This document shows, one piece after another, positions 8,407-17,274 of a stretch of DNA of 64,000 bases (positions within the stretch are counted from its first letter, which is position 1; each line of letters opens with the position of its first letter). Source of the DNA: a virus; IMG/VR virus record IMGVR_UViG_3300042731_009106, positions 1 to 64,000 of that record. The stretch is one strand, 5' to 3'. The translations under genes and the position numbers were made by a program. The notes beneath the pieces are model-generated. The model made no database searches and was not told where the DNA came from. It saw only the letters and a list, made by a program, of their open reading frames with translations.

Positions 8407-9892
8407 TAATCAAATATATATATTTTCACAAAACTTCAATGGTACAGTTGACAATGTAGAGTGTGAAGGTGGATATACTTTAGAAAAATTTTCACAAATA
8501 GGAAGTAGTTACGAACCTTATTCTTTTGTTATGAGGAAGAGTGTCTTATCTTCAGCGGGCAATAAGTTTCACATATACTTAATAAGCAAAAAGAAAAATG
8601 AAGATAAGCTAGTTTTATTAAGGAATGGGGTTAGGGGTTTAGAGACACTAGCTGAAGCTTCAACTAGCTATGGAGACTTTGATGTTCATTTACCGGAAAA
8701 CTGGGTAAACAGTAGCTCAGAGGCAGTAGAAATTGAAATTAACGATAAATACTATCACTCCAGAATGTGGCAAGAAGGTCCAGTACTAAGCGAATACAAA
8801 GTTACTAATGATGTTGCTGTAATTTACAAAAATAATATTTCCTTCGCCCAGTCATTAGGATTAAAAGATCAATCTGGCTGGGATTTTATATTTGGTGAAG
8901 AGGGGGAATTTTTATATTATATAGATTATTCTAACGATGGTGTTATTAATCCAGATTTTATATTTAAAGAAGATGGTCCCGCTTTTGAGGTATCAAAAGA
9001 AATAGCATTAGATTTAATTAAATCTATTAAACCTAAGTTTGAATTTTCTGATGTTCCTGTTATAAAATTTAAGAAAAATGTAGAGACAGATTCACAAGCT
9101 TCTTTTACAGATAAAATATATAATCATTTTCAGATAAACCAAGATACAGTTAATGCTGATAGTGATTACCAATTTGGTGATTTAAATTGGTTTAATAACG
9201 AAAGTTATACTTTGCCAAGTTTTCCTGAAAATAGTTTGTACGACAATCAAGAATCTTCATTTGATTCTTTTTTAGGTTCTCCTCCTGTGCGTGATGAAAT
9301 ATTAGACTTTGAAGCAGATCCTGATTTGAATTTATTCCCAATAGTTGGGACCTATCTAAAAAGATATGATTCAGAAGGATGTTTATACAATAGAGATTTA
9401 TATATAATAGATGAAAATAAATATGCAATAGATGACTGGAATAATTCTGGCAGAAAATTAGATAACTATTTTACTTTAAATTCATTTCTGTATAACACAA
9501 TAGAATTAATTAAAAAATTTAAAGATGAAGATGTAATTAAAGGTTCTGAGTTTGATCAGTTTATGAAATTAAAAACTGGAACAGAAAATTACTTAAACTT
9601 AAGAAATTTATCTGATTATTTTAATTGTTTTTTTGATCCTTATATTTTATATTCTGAAAACTGTAATGTCATTCAAAGAAAATTTCATTACTTTGGGGCT
9701 GGAAGCATATTGGTTGAGTGGACTTTGAACCACGGTAATACATTAGAAGCCGGAAAAGTTTTTGATCCAGCATTAAGGAGAATATATTACTTTAACGAAA
9801 CATTTAGTTATAATGGTGAGGAATATTCAGTGGTAGAGTTTTTTCCATTTCAAGATTTTGGTATGCTGCCAATAGATGTAGCTAGATCATAA
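8399..9892 (+). CDS. Unrecognised acidic phage protein
   Basis: 497 residues, acidic and rich in Asn, Asp, Ser and Phe/Tyr, with no transmembrane segment or known motif. It starts within the last codons of the preceding gene and ends 2 bases before the next, so the three genes form one translation-coupled set. Context suggests a structural or assembly role in the same virion module; this is inference only. Confidence 0.5.
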   Translation: MNNNQIYIFSQNFNGTVDNVECEGGYTLEKFSQIGSSYEPYSFVMRKSVLSSAGNKFHIYLISKKKNEDKLVLLRNGVRGLETLAEASTSYGDFDVHLPENWVNSSSEAVEIEINDKYYHSRMWQEGPVLSEYKVTNDVAVIYKNNISFAQSLGLKDQSGWDFIFGEEGEFLYYIDYSNDGVINPDFIFKEDGPAFEVSKEIALDLIKSIKPKFEFSDVPVIKFKKNVETDSQASFTDKIYNHFQINQDTVNADSDYQFGDLNWFNNESYTLPSFPENSLYDNQESSFDSFLGSPPVRDEILDFEADPDLNLFPIVGTYLKRYDSEGCLYNRDLYIIDENKYAIDDWNNSGRKLDNYFTLNSFLYNTIELIKKFKDEDVIKGSEFDQFMKLKTGTENYLNLRNLSDYFNCFFDPYILYSENCNVIQRKFHYFGAGSILVEWTLNHGNTLEAGKVFDPALRRIYYFNETFSYNGEEYSVVEFFPFQDFGMLPIDVARS

Positions 9893-9894
9893 TT

Positions 9895-12312
9895 ATGGCA
9901 AAAAAATATAAAATATCAGACTTGAGGGCAGTTCTTTTTGGGGAGCAGGGATATCCATACTTCAAAGAAGCAACAGAGTCTAAAGACTTAGGTACTTGGG
10001 ATTTTAATAAAGATGGAAACATGAACGCTTTTGATTTAAGCTTTTATGAAATTTCATTAATGATTTATGAAGAATTTGAAATAAGAAAATCTGTAGCTAA
10101 ACAAAATAAAAGATTAATAGATAAAGAATTTAAAACGACTACAGGAAGTAAATTTAAATGGTCTGATTTTGCTGAAAACGAAGCCGTTGATTATGTTAAC
10201 GATTTATTAAAAGGCTATAGAAACAAAAAGGGAAGAATCCTAAAGGGATTAAAATTTGAACCTCCATCAAAAAGAGATACCAGAGGTATGATTATGATAT
10301 CAAACTCTGGAGATGCTGACGGCACAAATCAGGTCACGAAACTAAGTAAAGTATTTATTAATAATGCAGCAAATTTTAGAAATACATTACTAGACAAACC
10401 ATTAAAGCCCGGAGGCATTAACGTTGGACATATTCAAGCTGATGATGCAGGTGAATTTGGAAGGATTATAACGGACATGTTATTGATGAATTTTTTTATC
10501 AGGCCAAATGGTAAGACTAATAAGAATGCTATTACAAAAGTTTACCCCCTAGATGATCCAGACCATAATTATTTTCACATATTACCTAATGCTAGTAGAG
10601 GCCACCCATTAAGTGTTTTTAATATATCATCCCAATCACAAAGTTTATTTGGCAGAGTAAACTATAATTATAGTCCTCAGCCATTTTTTAAGGAGAATTA
10701 CATATTTAAGAGCACCGATAGGTTTCAAACTAAAAAAGAAAAAATTCTCAATTATGCTAGACTATTATACGGAATAAGTAGTGATCTTGGAATCGTTGAT
10801 TATAGCGCAGAACTAGATAGTGCAAAAAATATACCAATTCCATCTGCTCATGCGACATATGTACCAGCAAAAAAGACTGATACAGAAGAAGAAATAGAAG
10901 ACGGATATAAACTTAACAAGGATGGTTTAGCTACAGAATTTATGGCTAATTATGATATACCTTATTTTAGACATAATATTGAAAATGTATTAATACCAGC
11001 AATACGAGCTAAAGTAAAAGAAACCATAAAACTTGCCATTGCGAAGGGTACTACAGATATACCAAACTTAGGTTCTATAGATTTTGCAACAAAAGAGATA
11101 GCGGATCTTGTTAGCGCTTTGTGTGATGGGTATATTGAATATGTTCAAAATAGATATAATATAACAGATGCCGAAGTAAAGAGTCAAGGATTAGAATTTA
11201 CAGCCAACCAAGCAAGTGATGTTAGATTATACCCCGATAGGCAAATTATTGAAAAACCTGTATGGAAACTAATTAAATGCAGAACTCACGAAGAATATTT
11301 TACATACCAAAATGAATTTTATGATTATAGTCTAAGTGGAATTTTTCACTTAAGTAATCTAGAGGGAACAAACCCAGACTCAGATATACCAGAATCAGAC
11401 GATTTGTTTTTAAGTCAAAATGTTGGGGGAGTTTTTGCCGGAATATACTACTTGAAAAACTTTACTGAGGATCAAATTATTGAAATGTATACAGGTACAT
11501 ACTATAAAAAAGATTCTCCTAAAGCTCCATTTTTAAACCCTTGGAGTAAAATTAAAGAGCAAAATAATTTGATGCTATACAATCATAACACTGGCACATT
11601 ATATGATCCTGTCCCACATGTTCCCGAAGGTTGTTATAAAATATATCTTAATATATTTCCAGCATTAGCTGATGGCACAATTGATAGAGGTAGGATACTT
11701 TCATATCAAGCTTTACCTCATTACTGGGAGCATGCGGATTGTAGTAAGCCTCCTTGTTATGTGCCACCAAGCCCTACGCCAACTCAGTCTGCAACTTTTA
11801 CTCCATCTTGCACTATGTCTCCGACAATCAGTGCCACATCTACTCAAACACCCACAGTAACCCCAAGTGTAACACAAACTAATACACCAACAAACACAGC
11901 AACTCAAACCAATACTCCAACCGCAACACAAACTCAAACGCCTAGTTTTACGCCTTCAGTAACGAAAACAATGACGCCAACATTGTCACCAAATGCTACA
12001 GCTAGTCCAACTGCAACGCCAACAACAACAAGATCTGTACCTGTGCCGAAATGTGAAACTGTTGACCCCGGACCAGTTCCCTTGCCTACTCAAACAAAAA
12101 CCCCAAGTCAAACTAGAACTCAAACTCCAACAAAAATCTTCTGCACACATACACAAACACCTACATACACACCTACATCCACACCAATGGTAACACCTAG
12201 TTTTACTCCATCTAGAACTACAACATTAAGTTTTACACCAACACAAACACCAACCCTAACGCAAACACCACAAGGAGCAATTGAGTACGATGGAACTATC
12301 ACCATGATTTAA
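9895..12312 (+). CDS. Large virion protein with dockerin-like motif and Thr-Pro tail
   Basis: 805 residues. Residues ~35-52 carry 'DFNKDGNMNAFDLSFYE', an EF-hand-like calcium loop of the dockerin type (Asp/Asn at alternating positions, then a helix). The middle ~570 residues are unrecognised. From ~620 the protein becomes a Thr-Pro/Thr-Gln low-complexity tail broken by a Cys-containing island (~718-735), and it ends in a short 'EYDGTITMI' segment. A single dockerin half-motif could bind calcium or a partner protein. It shares the linker type with the genes at 1, 2448 and 4723, which supports a common structural module. Confidence 0.55.
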   Translation: MAKKYKISDLRAVLFGEQGYPYFKEATESKDLGTWDFNKDGNMNAFDLSFYEISLMIYEEFEIRKSVAKQNKRLIDKEFKTTTGSKFKWSDFAENEAVDYVNDLLKGYRNKKGRILKGLKFEPPSKRDTRGMIMISNSGDADGTNQVTKLSKVFINNAANFRNTLLDKPLKPGGINVGHIQADDAGEFGRIITDMLLMNFFIRPNGKTNKNAITKVYPLDDPDHNYFHILPNASRGHPLSVFNISSQSQSLFGRVNYNYSPQPFFKENYIFKSTDRFQTKKEKILNYARLLYGISSDLGIVDYSAELDSAKNIPIPSAHATYVPAKKTDTEEEIEDGYKLNKDGLATEFMANYDIPYFRHNIENVLIPAIRAKVKETIKLAIAKGTTDIPNLGSIDFATKEIADLVSALCDGYIEYVQNRYNITDAEVKSQGLEFTANQASDVRLYPDRQIIEKPVWKLIKCRTHEEYFTYQNEFYDYSLSGIFHLSNLEGTNPDSDIPESDDLFLSQNVGGVFAGIYYLKNFTEDQIIEMYTGTYYKKDSPKAPFLNPWSKIKEQNNLMLYNHNTGTLYDPVPHVPEGCYKIYLNIFPALADGTIDRGRILSYQALPHYWEHADCSKPPCYVPPSPTPTQSATFTPSCTMSPTISATSTQTPTVTPSVTQTNTPTNTATQTNTPTATQTQTPSFTPSVTKTMTPTLSPNATASPTATPTTTRSVPVPKCETVDPGPVPLPTQTKTPSQTRTQTPTKIFCTHTQTPTYTPTSTPMVTPSFTPSRTTTLSFTPTQTPTLTQTPQGAIEYDGTITMI
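11763..12275 (+). repeat. Thr-Pro/Thr-Gln low-complexity tail repeat
   Basis: Degenerate TPT, TQT, NTPT and TPS codon repeats form the C-terminal tail of the gene at 9895, interrupted at about 12040-12085 by a Cys- and Pro-containing segment. The units are less regular than in the two upstream linkers. Confidence 0.8.
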
Positions 12313-12313
12313 G

Positions 12314-12327
12314 GTGTAATAGATGAC
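12314..12327 (+). promoter_or_regulatory. GTGTAA motif before 12328
   Basis: GTGTAATAG begins 14 bases before the ATG at 12328, in the 15-base gap after the previous stop. No Shine-Dalgarno sequence is present. Confidence 0.5.
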
Positions 12328-14457
12328 ATGGAAGAGTTTCTAATTAGAATAAATCAAGATCCATGTGGATTAGGTTTTCAGGGTAGGGTAATGCCAGCTC
12401 TCAAAGAATGGAGTTTTACCCCATATCCATCAAGTGCTGCACAAATGACACATTTAGAAAATACGGCACAAGGTGTAAATAGAAATTTTCTATTAGCGGT
12501 GGGTAAAAATTTAATAAATGAAAACGGAGAAATCAACGGAACACTTCAATTAAAATTTCAATGCTTAGATATGCTGAAAGATAGATCTTTCAACAGATTA
12601 ACGGCGATACAAATAGAGGGATACCCTCTTGGGTTGGGGGTTGGAAAAGAATCTGGATTGCCTCCGCAATTTGTTACAAATTTAAATTCAAAGAGTACAT
12701 TCTATAACATACCTGTAGGAAAAAAAATAAAAATTCAATTAATGGGAGGATTTGGTAACGTAAGGTATGCAAACACATCTGATAGTAGAATCGTAAAAAT
12801 TAATAAAAGTGTTCAGTTTGAAGAATTCAATTACCAACCACAACTAAAAAATTTAAACAATACATCGTATCAAATAAATAAGGGTTCCTTTATTGTCGAT
12901 AGAGGACTAGGAGAAGGTAATCACATATTCACGATAGAAGCTTTATCAGTTGGCGAGGCAGCAATTATATTTAGGGATATGGTTGGATCTAGGCATTACT
13001 TGCATATTTCAGCTAATGCAAATTTGTGTCAAGATGAAATAGCTATTGTCGATGAAGACGATAATATCTATACCAACAACCTTAATAACAGAGGAAATTA
13101 CAATGTAGAACCCATATTGAATGATTTAGATTTTGAAAAATCTATTGGAAACTATTGTAATTGCAGTACAGCAGCAGGGGATAATTCAAATGGTTCTATG
13201 AATATATCTGTACCAAGTCCCCAATCCGAAATCATGTCAATTAATCATGTAGGAAAAATATATGATAACGAAAAGTTCATAAGAGGAACTAGAAGTTTAG
13301 ATTTTGAAAATCTAGAAAAGCTAGATGAAAAAAACATACCAATTGCTCCAGCTAAAATATTTGATTTATATGTTGGAGAAACAGTGAGGGTTAGGTTGCC
13401 GAGAAGAGCTAAAACTCAATACAATGTCACTGTGTTAAATAAAGAAAATTTAGATGGAAAAGCTGTAGGTGCAGGTTGGGGAGAATATAATACTGGTCCG
13501 GCTTGGTCCGCCTTAAAAGAAGACAGTCAGATTGTTGATTATGATATTAATAGTGGCCGCATAACATGCAAAGGTCCAACTAACTTTTTGCCAGCTATCT
13601 TACATTTCCAACCCAGAGCAAATAATTACAATTCAGTAATAGGTGCAATACCAGCACAAGAAAAAGAAATTTTTACATCCAATGATCCAGCAGATGCAAT
13701 CCTATCATTTGAGAGACACGATGGATCAAAGAGTTATTTAAAAACTAGAACTCTGAATGGAGGCATTGACACAATTACAATGACAAATTCAGATTTTTTT
13801 ATCGGGATAAGATGTTTTTGTGAAGATAAAGATTTTTTTATAGATGAGTCTACCGTTAGCGAGGGAGACACTTTTGAGGTTTATGCTGGAGGAGAGTTGC
13901 TACCTAAAGCTCAAAAATATTTCTTCGATAAAGACTCGATCAACAATCAAGGTAGAGCCGGAAAATCAAACATTATACAGAACCCCAACCAAGATTTAAC
14001 TGATCCAATAAAGAATGGAAGAAAGCAATTTAGGATAGCCACTATCGATAAAGAAAAAATTGTTGCCTTTCAAGAAATTTCAATGTTTTTGGTCGATGCT
14101 CCTGAAGGTGCTAAGGGAAACAATATACACAAACCAGCCTTTAGAAGATTTGATAATGAATTTTTCATAGAAGGAGATTTTTGGAACAACCTAAATATAA
14201 AAGACAGAGAAGGCTTTAACCATTCTATAAAAACTGGTGATGAGATTTTTCCTTGCTGGAAAGAGCAAGGTAACACAATTCAGCCAAGAGGAACATGGTG
14301 CATAGATAAGAAAAGCTTCACTTTTTATTCGAAAAGTGAAATACCAGTAGTACTTAACGAAAAAGATGAACCTAAGATGATAAATGATTTAGCTTCTAGA
14401 TCTTTTGTAGTTTTAGATGAGTCTCAGAAACATAAAAAATACTCACCAGAGAACTAA
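12328..14457 (+). CDS. Unrecognised virion protein, possible Ig-like segment
   Basis: 709 residues, soluble. Residues ~120-235 show a pattern like bacterial Ig-like (BIG2) domains: 'SDSRIVKINKS', then 'GNHIFTIEALSVGEAAIIF'. A second similar stretch may lie at ~345-430 ('LYVGETVRVRLP'). A 'CNCS' segment sits near residue 275. No enzyme motif is seen. It closes the plus-strand structural block and overlaps the end of the opposing gene by 4 bases. A structural role is likely from context. Confidence 0.5.
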   Translation: MEEFLIRINQDPCGLGFQGRVMPALKEWSFTPYPSSAAQMTHLENTAQGVNRNFLLAVGKNLINENGEINGTLQLKFQCLDMLKDRSFNRLTAIQIEGYPLGLGVGKESGLPPQFVTNLNSKSTFYNIPVGKKIKIQLMGGFGNVRYANTSDSRIVKINKSVQFEEFNYQPQLKNLNNTSYQINKGSFIVDRGLGEGNHIFTIEALSVGEAAIIFRDMVGSRHYLHISANANLCQDEIAIVDEDDNIYTNNLNNRGNYNVEPILNDLDFEKSIGNYCNCSTAAGDNSNGSMNISVPSPQSEIMSINHVGKIYDNEKFIRGTRSLDFENLEKLDEKNIPIAPAKIFDLYVGETVRVRLPRRAKTQYNVTVLNKENLDGKAVGAGWGEYNTGPAWSALKEDSQIVDYDINSGRITCKGPTNFLPAILHFQPRANNYNSVIGAIPAQEKEIFTSNDPADAILSFERHDGSKSYLKTRTLNGGIDTITMTNSDFFIGIRCFCEDKDFFIDESTVSEGDTFEVYAGGELLPKAQKYFFDKDSINNQGRAGKSNIIQNPNQDLTDPIKNGRKQFRIATIDKEKIVAFQEISMFLVDAPEGAKGNNIHKPAFRRFDNEFFIEGDFWNNLNIKDREGFNHSIKTGDEIFPCWKEQGNTIQPRGTWCIDKKSFTFYSKSEIPVVLNEKDEPKMINDLASRSFVVLDESQKHKKYSPEN

Positions 14458-15221
14458 GAGCTTTTAATAACCCCTAGAAGTATTCTGCAATGCTTTGCAG
14501 ATATATCCCCAAAGTCTTTCCATTCTTTAATTTCACTACTATCTATTTTAATTTTTCCATCTTTGTGAAGCTTTCTCAATATAGGTAAGAAATCTTCATA
14601 ACTGGAAACTGAGTATTTTTCAGATAACTCTTTTTTCAAAACCCCCAAAGGAGATAGATCATTTACTTTACTAGATTGAGATTTATTGTCAGACTTATCT
14701 ATTTCGTCATCACCTACAATATGAACATTAAGAAAATTTCTAACACATCTTACAAAAGCTCTATTACAAGCAATTGTTTCTAGGAATTTTTTAGCGAAAC
14801 TATTTGTGTTATCAATTGTAGCATTAGCCATATCTTCAAAAACAATTAATTCATTGTTGGTTTCATAGTTAGGTAAAAATGAGATGCGGCAAGATACTGC
14901 TACATGATGATCTTCACACTTAACTGTTTCATAGTGAACATTGCTAAAGCCTCTTAATTTTGCTAGTTCTTTGATTCCACTTAGTTTAATCAAGAGCTGG
15001 TGATCTTTTAGACCCTCTATTGATCTGGGCATGTCTTTTTTTCTAAGATCAAACCAAGATTTATTTGGAAATAAGTGTTCATCCTTAATCATTGATCTCC
15101 AGTCTACAGATCCATCTTCAGTAAAGACATATTGTATATTTTTAAGTAATCCATTTTCATCTCTTTGGTAGAGAGATGGGCCAGAGGAATTGTCTACGGT
15201 GTTTGCTTTTTTTGGTGACAT
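14454..15221 (-). CDS. Possible RAD52-like single-strand annealing protein
   Basis: 255 residues. The central part (~85-175) has a beta strand ('HHVAVSCRISFLP'), then 'FEDMANATIDNTNSFAKKFL' and 'ETIACNRAFVRCVRNFLNV'. The Ala-x-x-(N/K)RA followed by a hydrophobic helix resembles the end of the RAD52-type annealing fold, where a 'KRAL' helix follows the beta sheet. The C-terminus has a charged low-complexity spacer and a short helical domain. If correct it would anneal single strands in phage recombination. The resemblance is visual and the family call is weak. It is isolated on the minus strand and divergent from the gene at 15246. Confidence 0.35.
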   Translation of the reverse strand: MSPKKANTVDNSSGPSLYQRDENGLLKNIQYVFTEDGSVDWRSMIKDEHLFPNKSWFDLRKKDMPRSIEGLKDHQLLIKLSGIKELAKLRGFSNVHYETVKCEDHHVAVSCRISFLPNYETNNELIVFEDMANATIDNTNSFAKKFLETIACNRAFVRCVRNFLNVHIVGDDEIDKSDNKSQSSKVNDLSPLGVLKKELSEKYSVSSYEDFLPILRKLHKDGKIKIDSSEIKEWKDFGDISAKHCRILLGVIKSS

Positions 15222-15231
15222 AATGTTTATT

Positions 15232-15245
15232 GTGTAATATTTAGA
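15232..15245 (+). promoter_or_regulatory. GTGTAA motif before 15246
   Basis: GTGTAATAT begins 14 bases before a GTG start at 15246, inside the 24-base divergent gap. The spacing supports the GTG as the true start. Confidence 0.5.
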
Positions 15246-16151
15246 GTGAGCTACTATTTGATTAAAGTTAAGAACATTTTACAACATACTGTTCAATATG
15301 TCAAGAAAAAATCTTATAATTTAATAGTTTTAGATATAAGCGGAGAAGGGGATAAGGATTACAATAGTTCAAGAATTAAAAATTTAATTAAATTATATTA
15401 TGAAAGGTATAACATTAAAACTATTGCATTATCCCAAAATTCTTTAGCTTGCGATAATAATGATATATTCTATTATAACTTTGCTTGGGAGTATTTCAAT
15501 AAAGATTATAAAGTAATAAGATCAAATACAACAAATAAATACTTTTACAATTATTTGGGAGGTTACCCAAGGAAGGATAAAATATTATTTATTAATCAGC
15601 TAATCAATAGTGAAACCATTAGTAAATCTTTAGTCAGTTTTGGTACAATAAAAAAAGATCTTAAAAGCATAGCTTCTAGAAAGACATTGTCAAATACACC
15701 AAAAATCATCGACCACGATATGCTGTACTCTAAGCATACCGGAGAATTTTGGCAAAAAATAAAACAAGAATTTTACATGCAATCAAGGTTTTCATTAATA
15801 CAAGAAACAGAGATGCAACACCAAACTAACAGATATACCGAAAAAACATTAAAAGCTATAGCAATGAAAAGTCCATTTATTATAGCTGGAAACTATGGAG
15901 TATTAAATCGACTACGTCAAGATGGATTTAGGACGTATCATCCAATGATAAATGAAGGCTACGATTTAGAAAAAGATAAAAACAAGAGAATTAACTTAAT
16001 TATAAAAGAAGTAGAAAGACTTTGCAGTATGAGTTTCCAACAATGGATAGAGTTTGAGTCTACCTTTTTAAGGAGAACTTTAAATCATAACGCTGATAAT
16101 CTTTTAAAACTTAAAAGTAAACAAAAATTTATTTCTTCTTTGAAGTTTTGA
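15246..16151 (+). CDS. GT10-like (fucosyltransferase-like) glycosyltransferase
   Basis: 301 residues from a GTG start placed 14 bases after the GTGTAA motif. The C-terminal half has 'FSLIQETEMQ' followed by 'RYTEKTLKAIAMKSPFIIAG', a Gly-x-Leu-x-x-Leu-x-x-x-Gly-Phe segment and 'NEGYDLEKDKNKR'. This pattern (an ET motif, 'TEK..kai....P.i..g', then a 'D' and a charged helix) matches the nucleotide-binding half of GT10 fucosyltransferase-like proteins encoded by many viruses. GDP-L-fucose genes occur at 38013-39990, so a fucose donor is plausible; the actual substrate is unknown. It overlaps the end of the convergent gene by 23 bases. Confidence 0.5.
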   Translation: MSYYLIKVKNILQHTVQYVKKKSYNLIVLDISGEGDKDYNSSRIKNLIKLYYERYNIKTIALSQNSLACDNNDIFYYNFAWEYFNKDYKVIRSNTTNKYFYNYLGGYPRKDKILFINQLINSETISKSLVSFGTIKKDLKSIASRKTLSNTPKIIDHDMLYSKHTGEFWQKIKQEFYMQSRFSLIQETEMQHQTNRYTEKTLKAIAMKSPFIIAGNYGVLNRLRQDGFRTYHPMINEGYDLEKDKNKRINLIIKEVERLCSMSFQQWIEFESTFLRRTLNHNADNLLKLKSKQKFISSLKF

Positions 16152-17274
16152 ATACCCTACAGAAAGGAAGATCCTCCCAAAAATCTGGAGTATCCATAAC
16201 TGAAGATGTGTTTTTCCCCTTGTTTAGAGAAAGATAAGAATTGAATACTTGACCATTGTAGATAATATTTCTCTTACTTAAGAAGTTGAGATTTTTTAAT
16301 GATTTTGTGTTAAGGTCTTTTTTAGACTTAGAACCAAAAAGCCTAATCTGGTAATCAATTAAATTAAATCTAATATTTTGTAAATCTTTTGAATCCTTGC
16401 AAAGTAGATTTAAAGGCTTGCCTACTTTTTGCAAATTTTTAATATCCAGTAGACTGGTTTCTGAATTCACAAAAAATGATATCATGTGCAAAGTATCACC
16501 TAAGAACTTTAAATAGTCGGTTGGTATTAATTTATCAGTAACTAAGTTAACTTTTTCTATCGATTTACATTGAGCCAAGAATTCTAAATCAAAGCTTTTA
16601 TCCATCCTAATATTTACAGACCCCTTTAAGTTTGCTGAGGCTATATCATATTTACCCGGAACTACATCTATAATTTGGTTGAAATATTCTTCTCCGGTAT
16701 ATACTGTTTTAACATTTCCCAAGCTATGCTTTATGCCCAAAGAGTCCAATAATAAGCATGCTATTTTTTCAGGTTCAACTTGATTAATTGTTTTAGGTAG
16801 CTCTTCTACAGCAAAGGAAGGTTTGTCTTCTATGTCAGGCGTAAAAACATGAAACTGATCTGTAGCATGATAAGGTTTTAAAATATCAACATAATCTTGA
16901 TTACTTACAGTAATAACTGGCTTGTTATAATAGTTTGCTATATGAGAGTAGAAATTAAAGTTACCACAATAAGCCAAACTTTTACTAATAACATAGTTAG
17001 TTTGCATTCTATTTAAATGCTTGTAGCTTTTAGAGTAGTATAAGTTTTTTTTACTAGATTGCCCAACCTCAATAATTGATATGCCATTTTTTTCTAGATA
17101 AGGTTTTATATGGAAAACTACATCATCAAAGAAATCGTAATCTTTACTCTGCATGTCAGCATTAGTAGAGAAGCATATAAACTTTTTTTCAGTAATTGGA
17201 AAAAATGTAGATTCAATAAAAGGTTTTGTGATTTTAGAACCACAAGATAAAGCAAAACTTTCTAACTTATGCAT
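16129..17274 (-). CDS. Heptosyltransferase-like (GT9) C-terminal half protein
   Basis: 381 residues. Residues ~25-150 resemble the C-terminal Rossmann half of GT9 glycosyltransferases: 'KKFICFSTNAD', 'ISIIEVGQ', 'SKSLAYCGNFNFYSHIAN' and 'YYNKPVITVSNQDYVD', the usual order of donor-binding segments. The rest (~190-381) is unrecognised. The matching N-terminal half sits at the end of the preceding gene (17267-19186), so the enzyme seems split across two overlapping genes (ATG inside the last codons, 8-base overlap). Two polypeptides may assemble into one GT-B enzyme. Confidence 0.5.
   Translation of the reverse strand: MHKLESFALSCGSKITKPFIESTFFPITEKKFICFSTNADMQSKDYDFFDDVVFHIKPYLEKNGISIIEVGQSSKKNLYYSKSYKHLNRMQTNYVISKSLAYCGNFNFYSHIANYYNKPVITVSNQDYVDILKPYHATDQFHVFTPDIEDKPSFAVEELPKTINQVEPEKIACLLLDSLGIKHSLGNVKTVYTGEEYFNQIIDVVPGKYDIASANLKGSVNIRMDKSFDLEFLAQCKSIEKVNLVTDKLIPTDYLKFLGDTLHMISFFVNSETSLLDIKNLQKVGKPLNLLCKDSKDLQNIRFNLIDYQIRLFGSKSKKDLNTKSLKNLNFLSKRNIIYNGQVFNSYLSLNKGKNTSSVMDTPDFWEDLPFCRVFKTSKKK

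Noticed and set aside
9192-9428. Minus-strand frame inside the gene at 8399
   Set aside because: It is a shadow of the long plus-strand gene with no start motif or family resemblance.
17267-17274. Programmed frameshift joining the split GT9 halves
   Set aside because: The overlap ATGCATAA is a normal coupling arrangement and no slippery sequence is seen; re-initiation is simpler.
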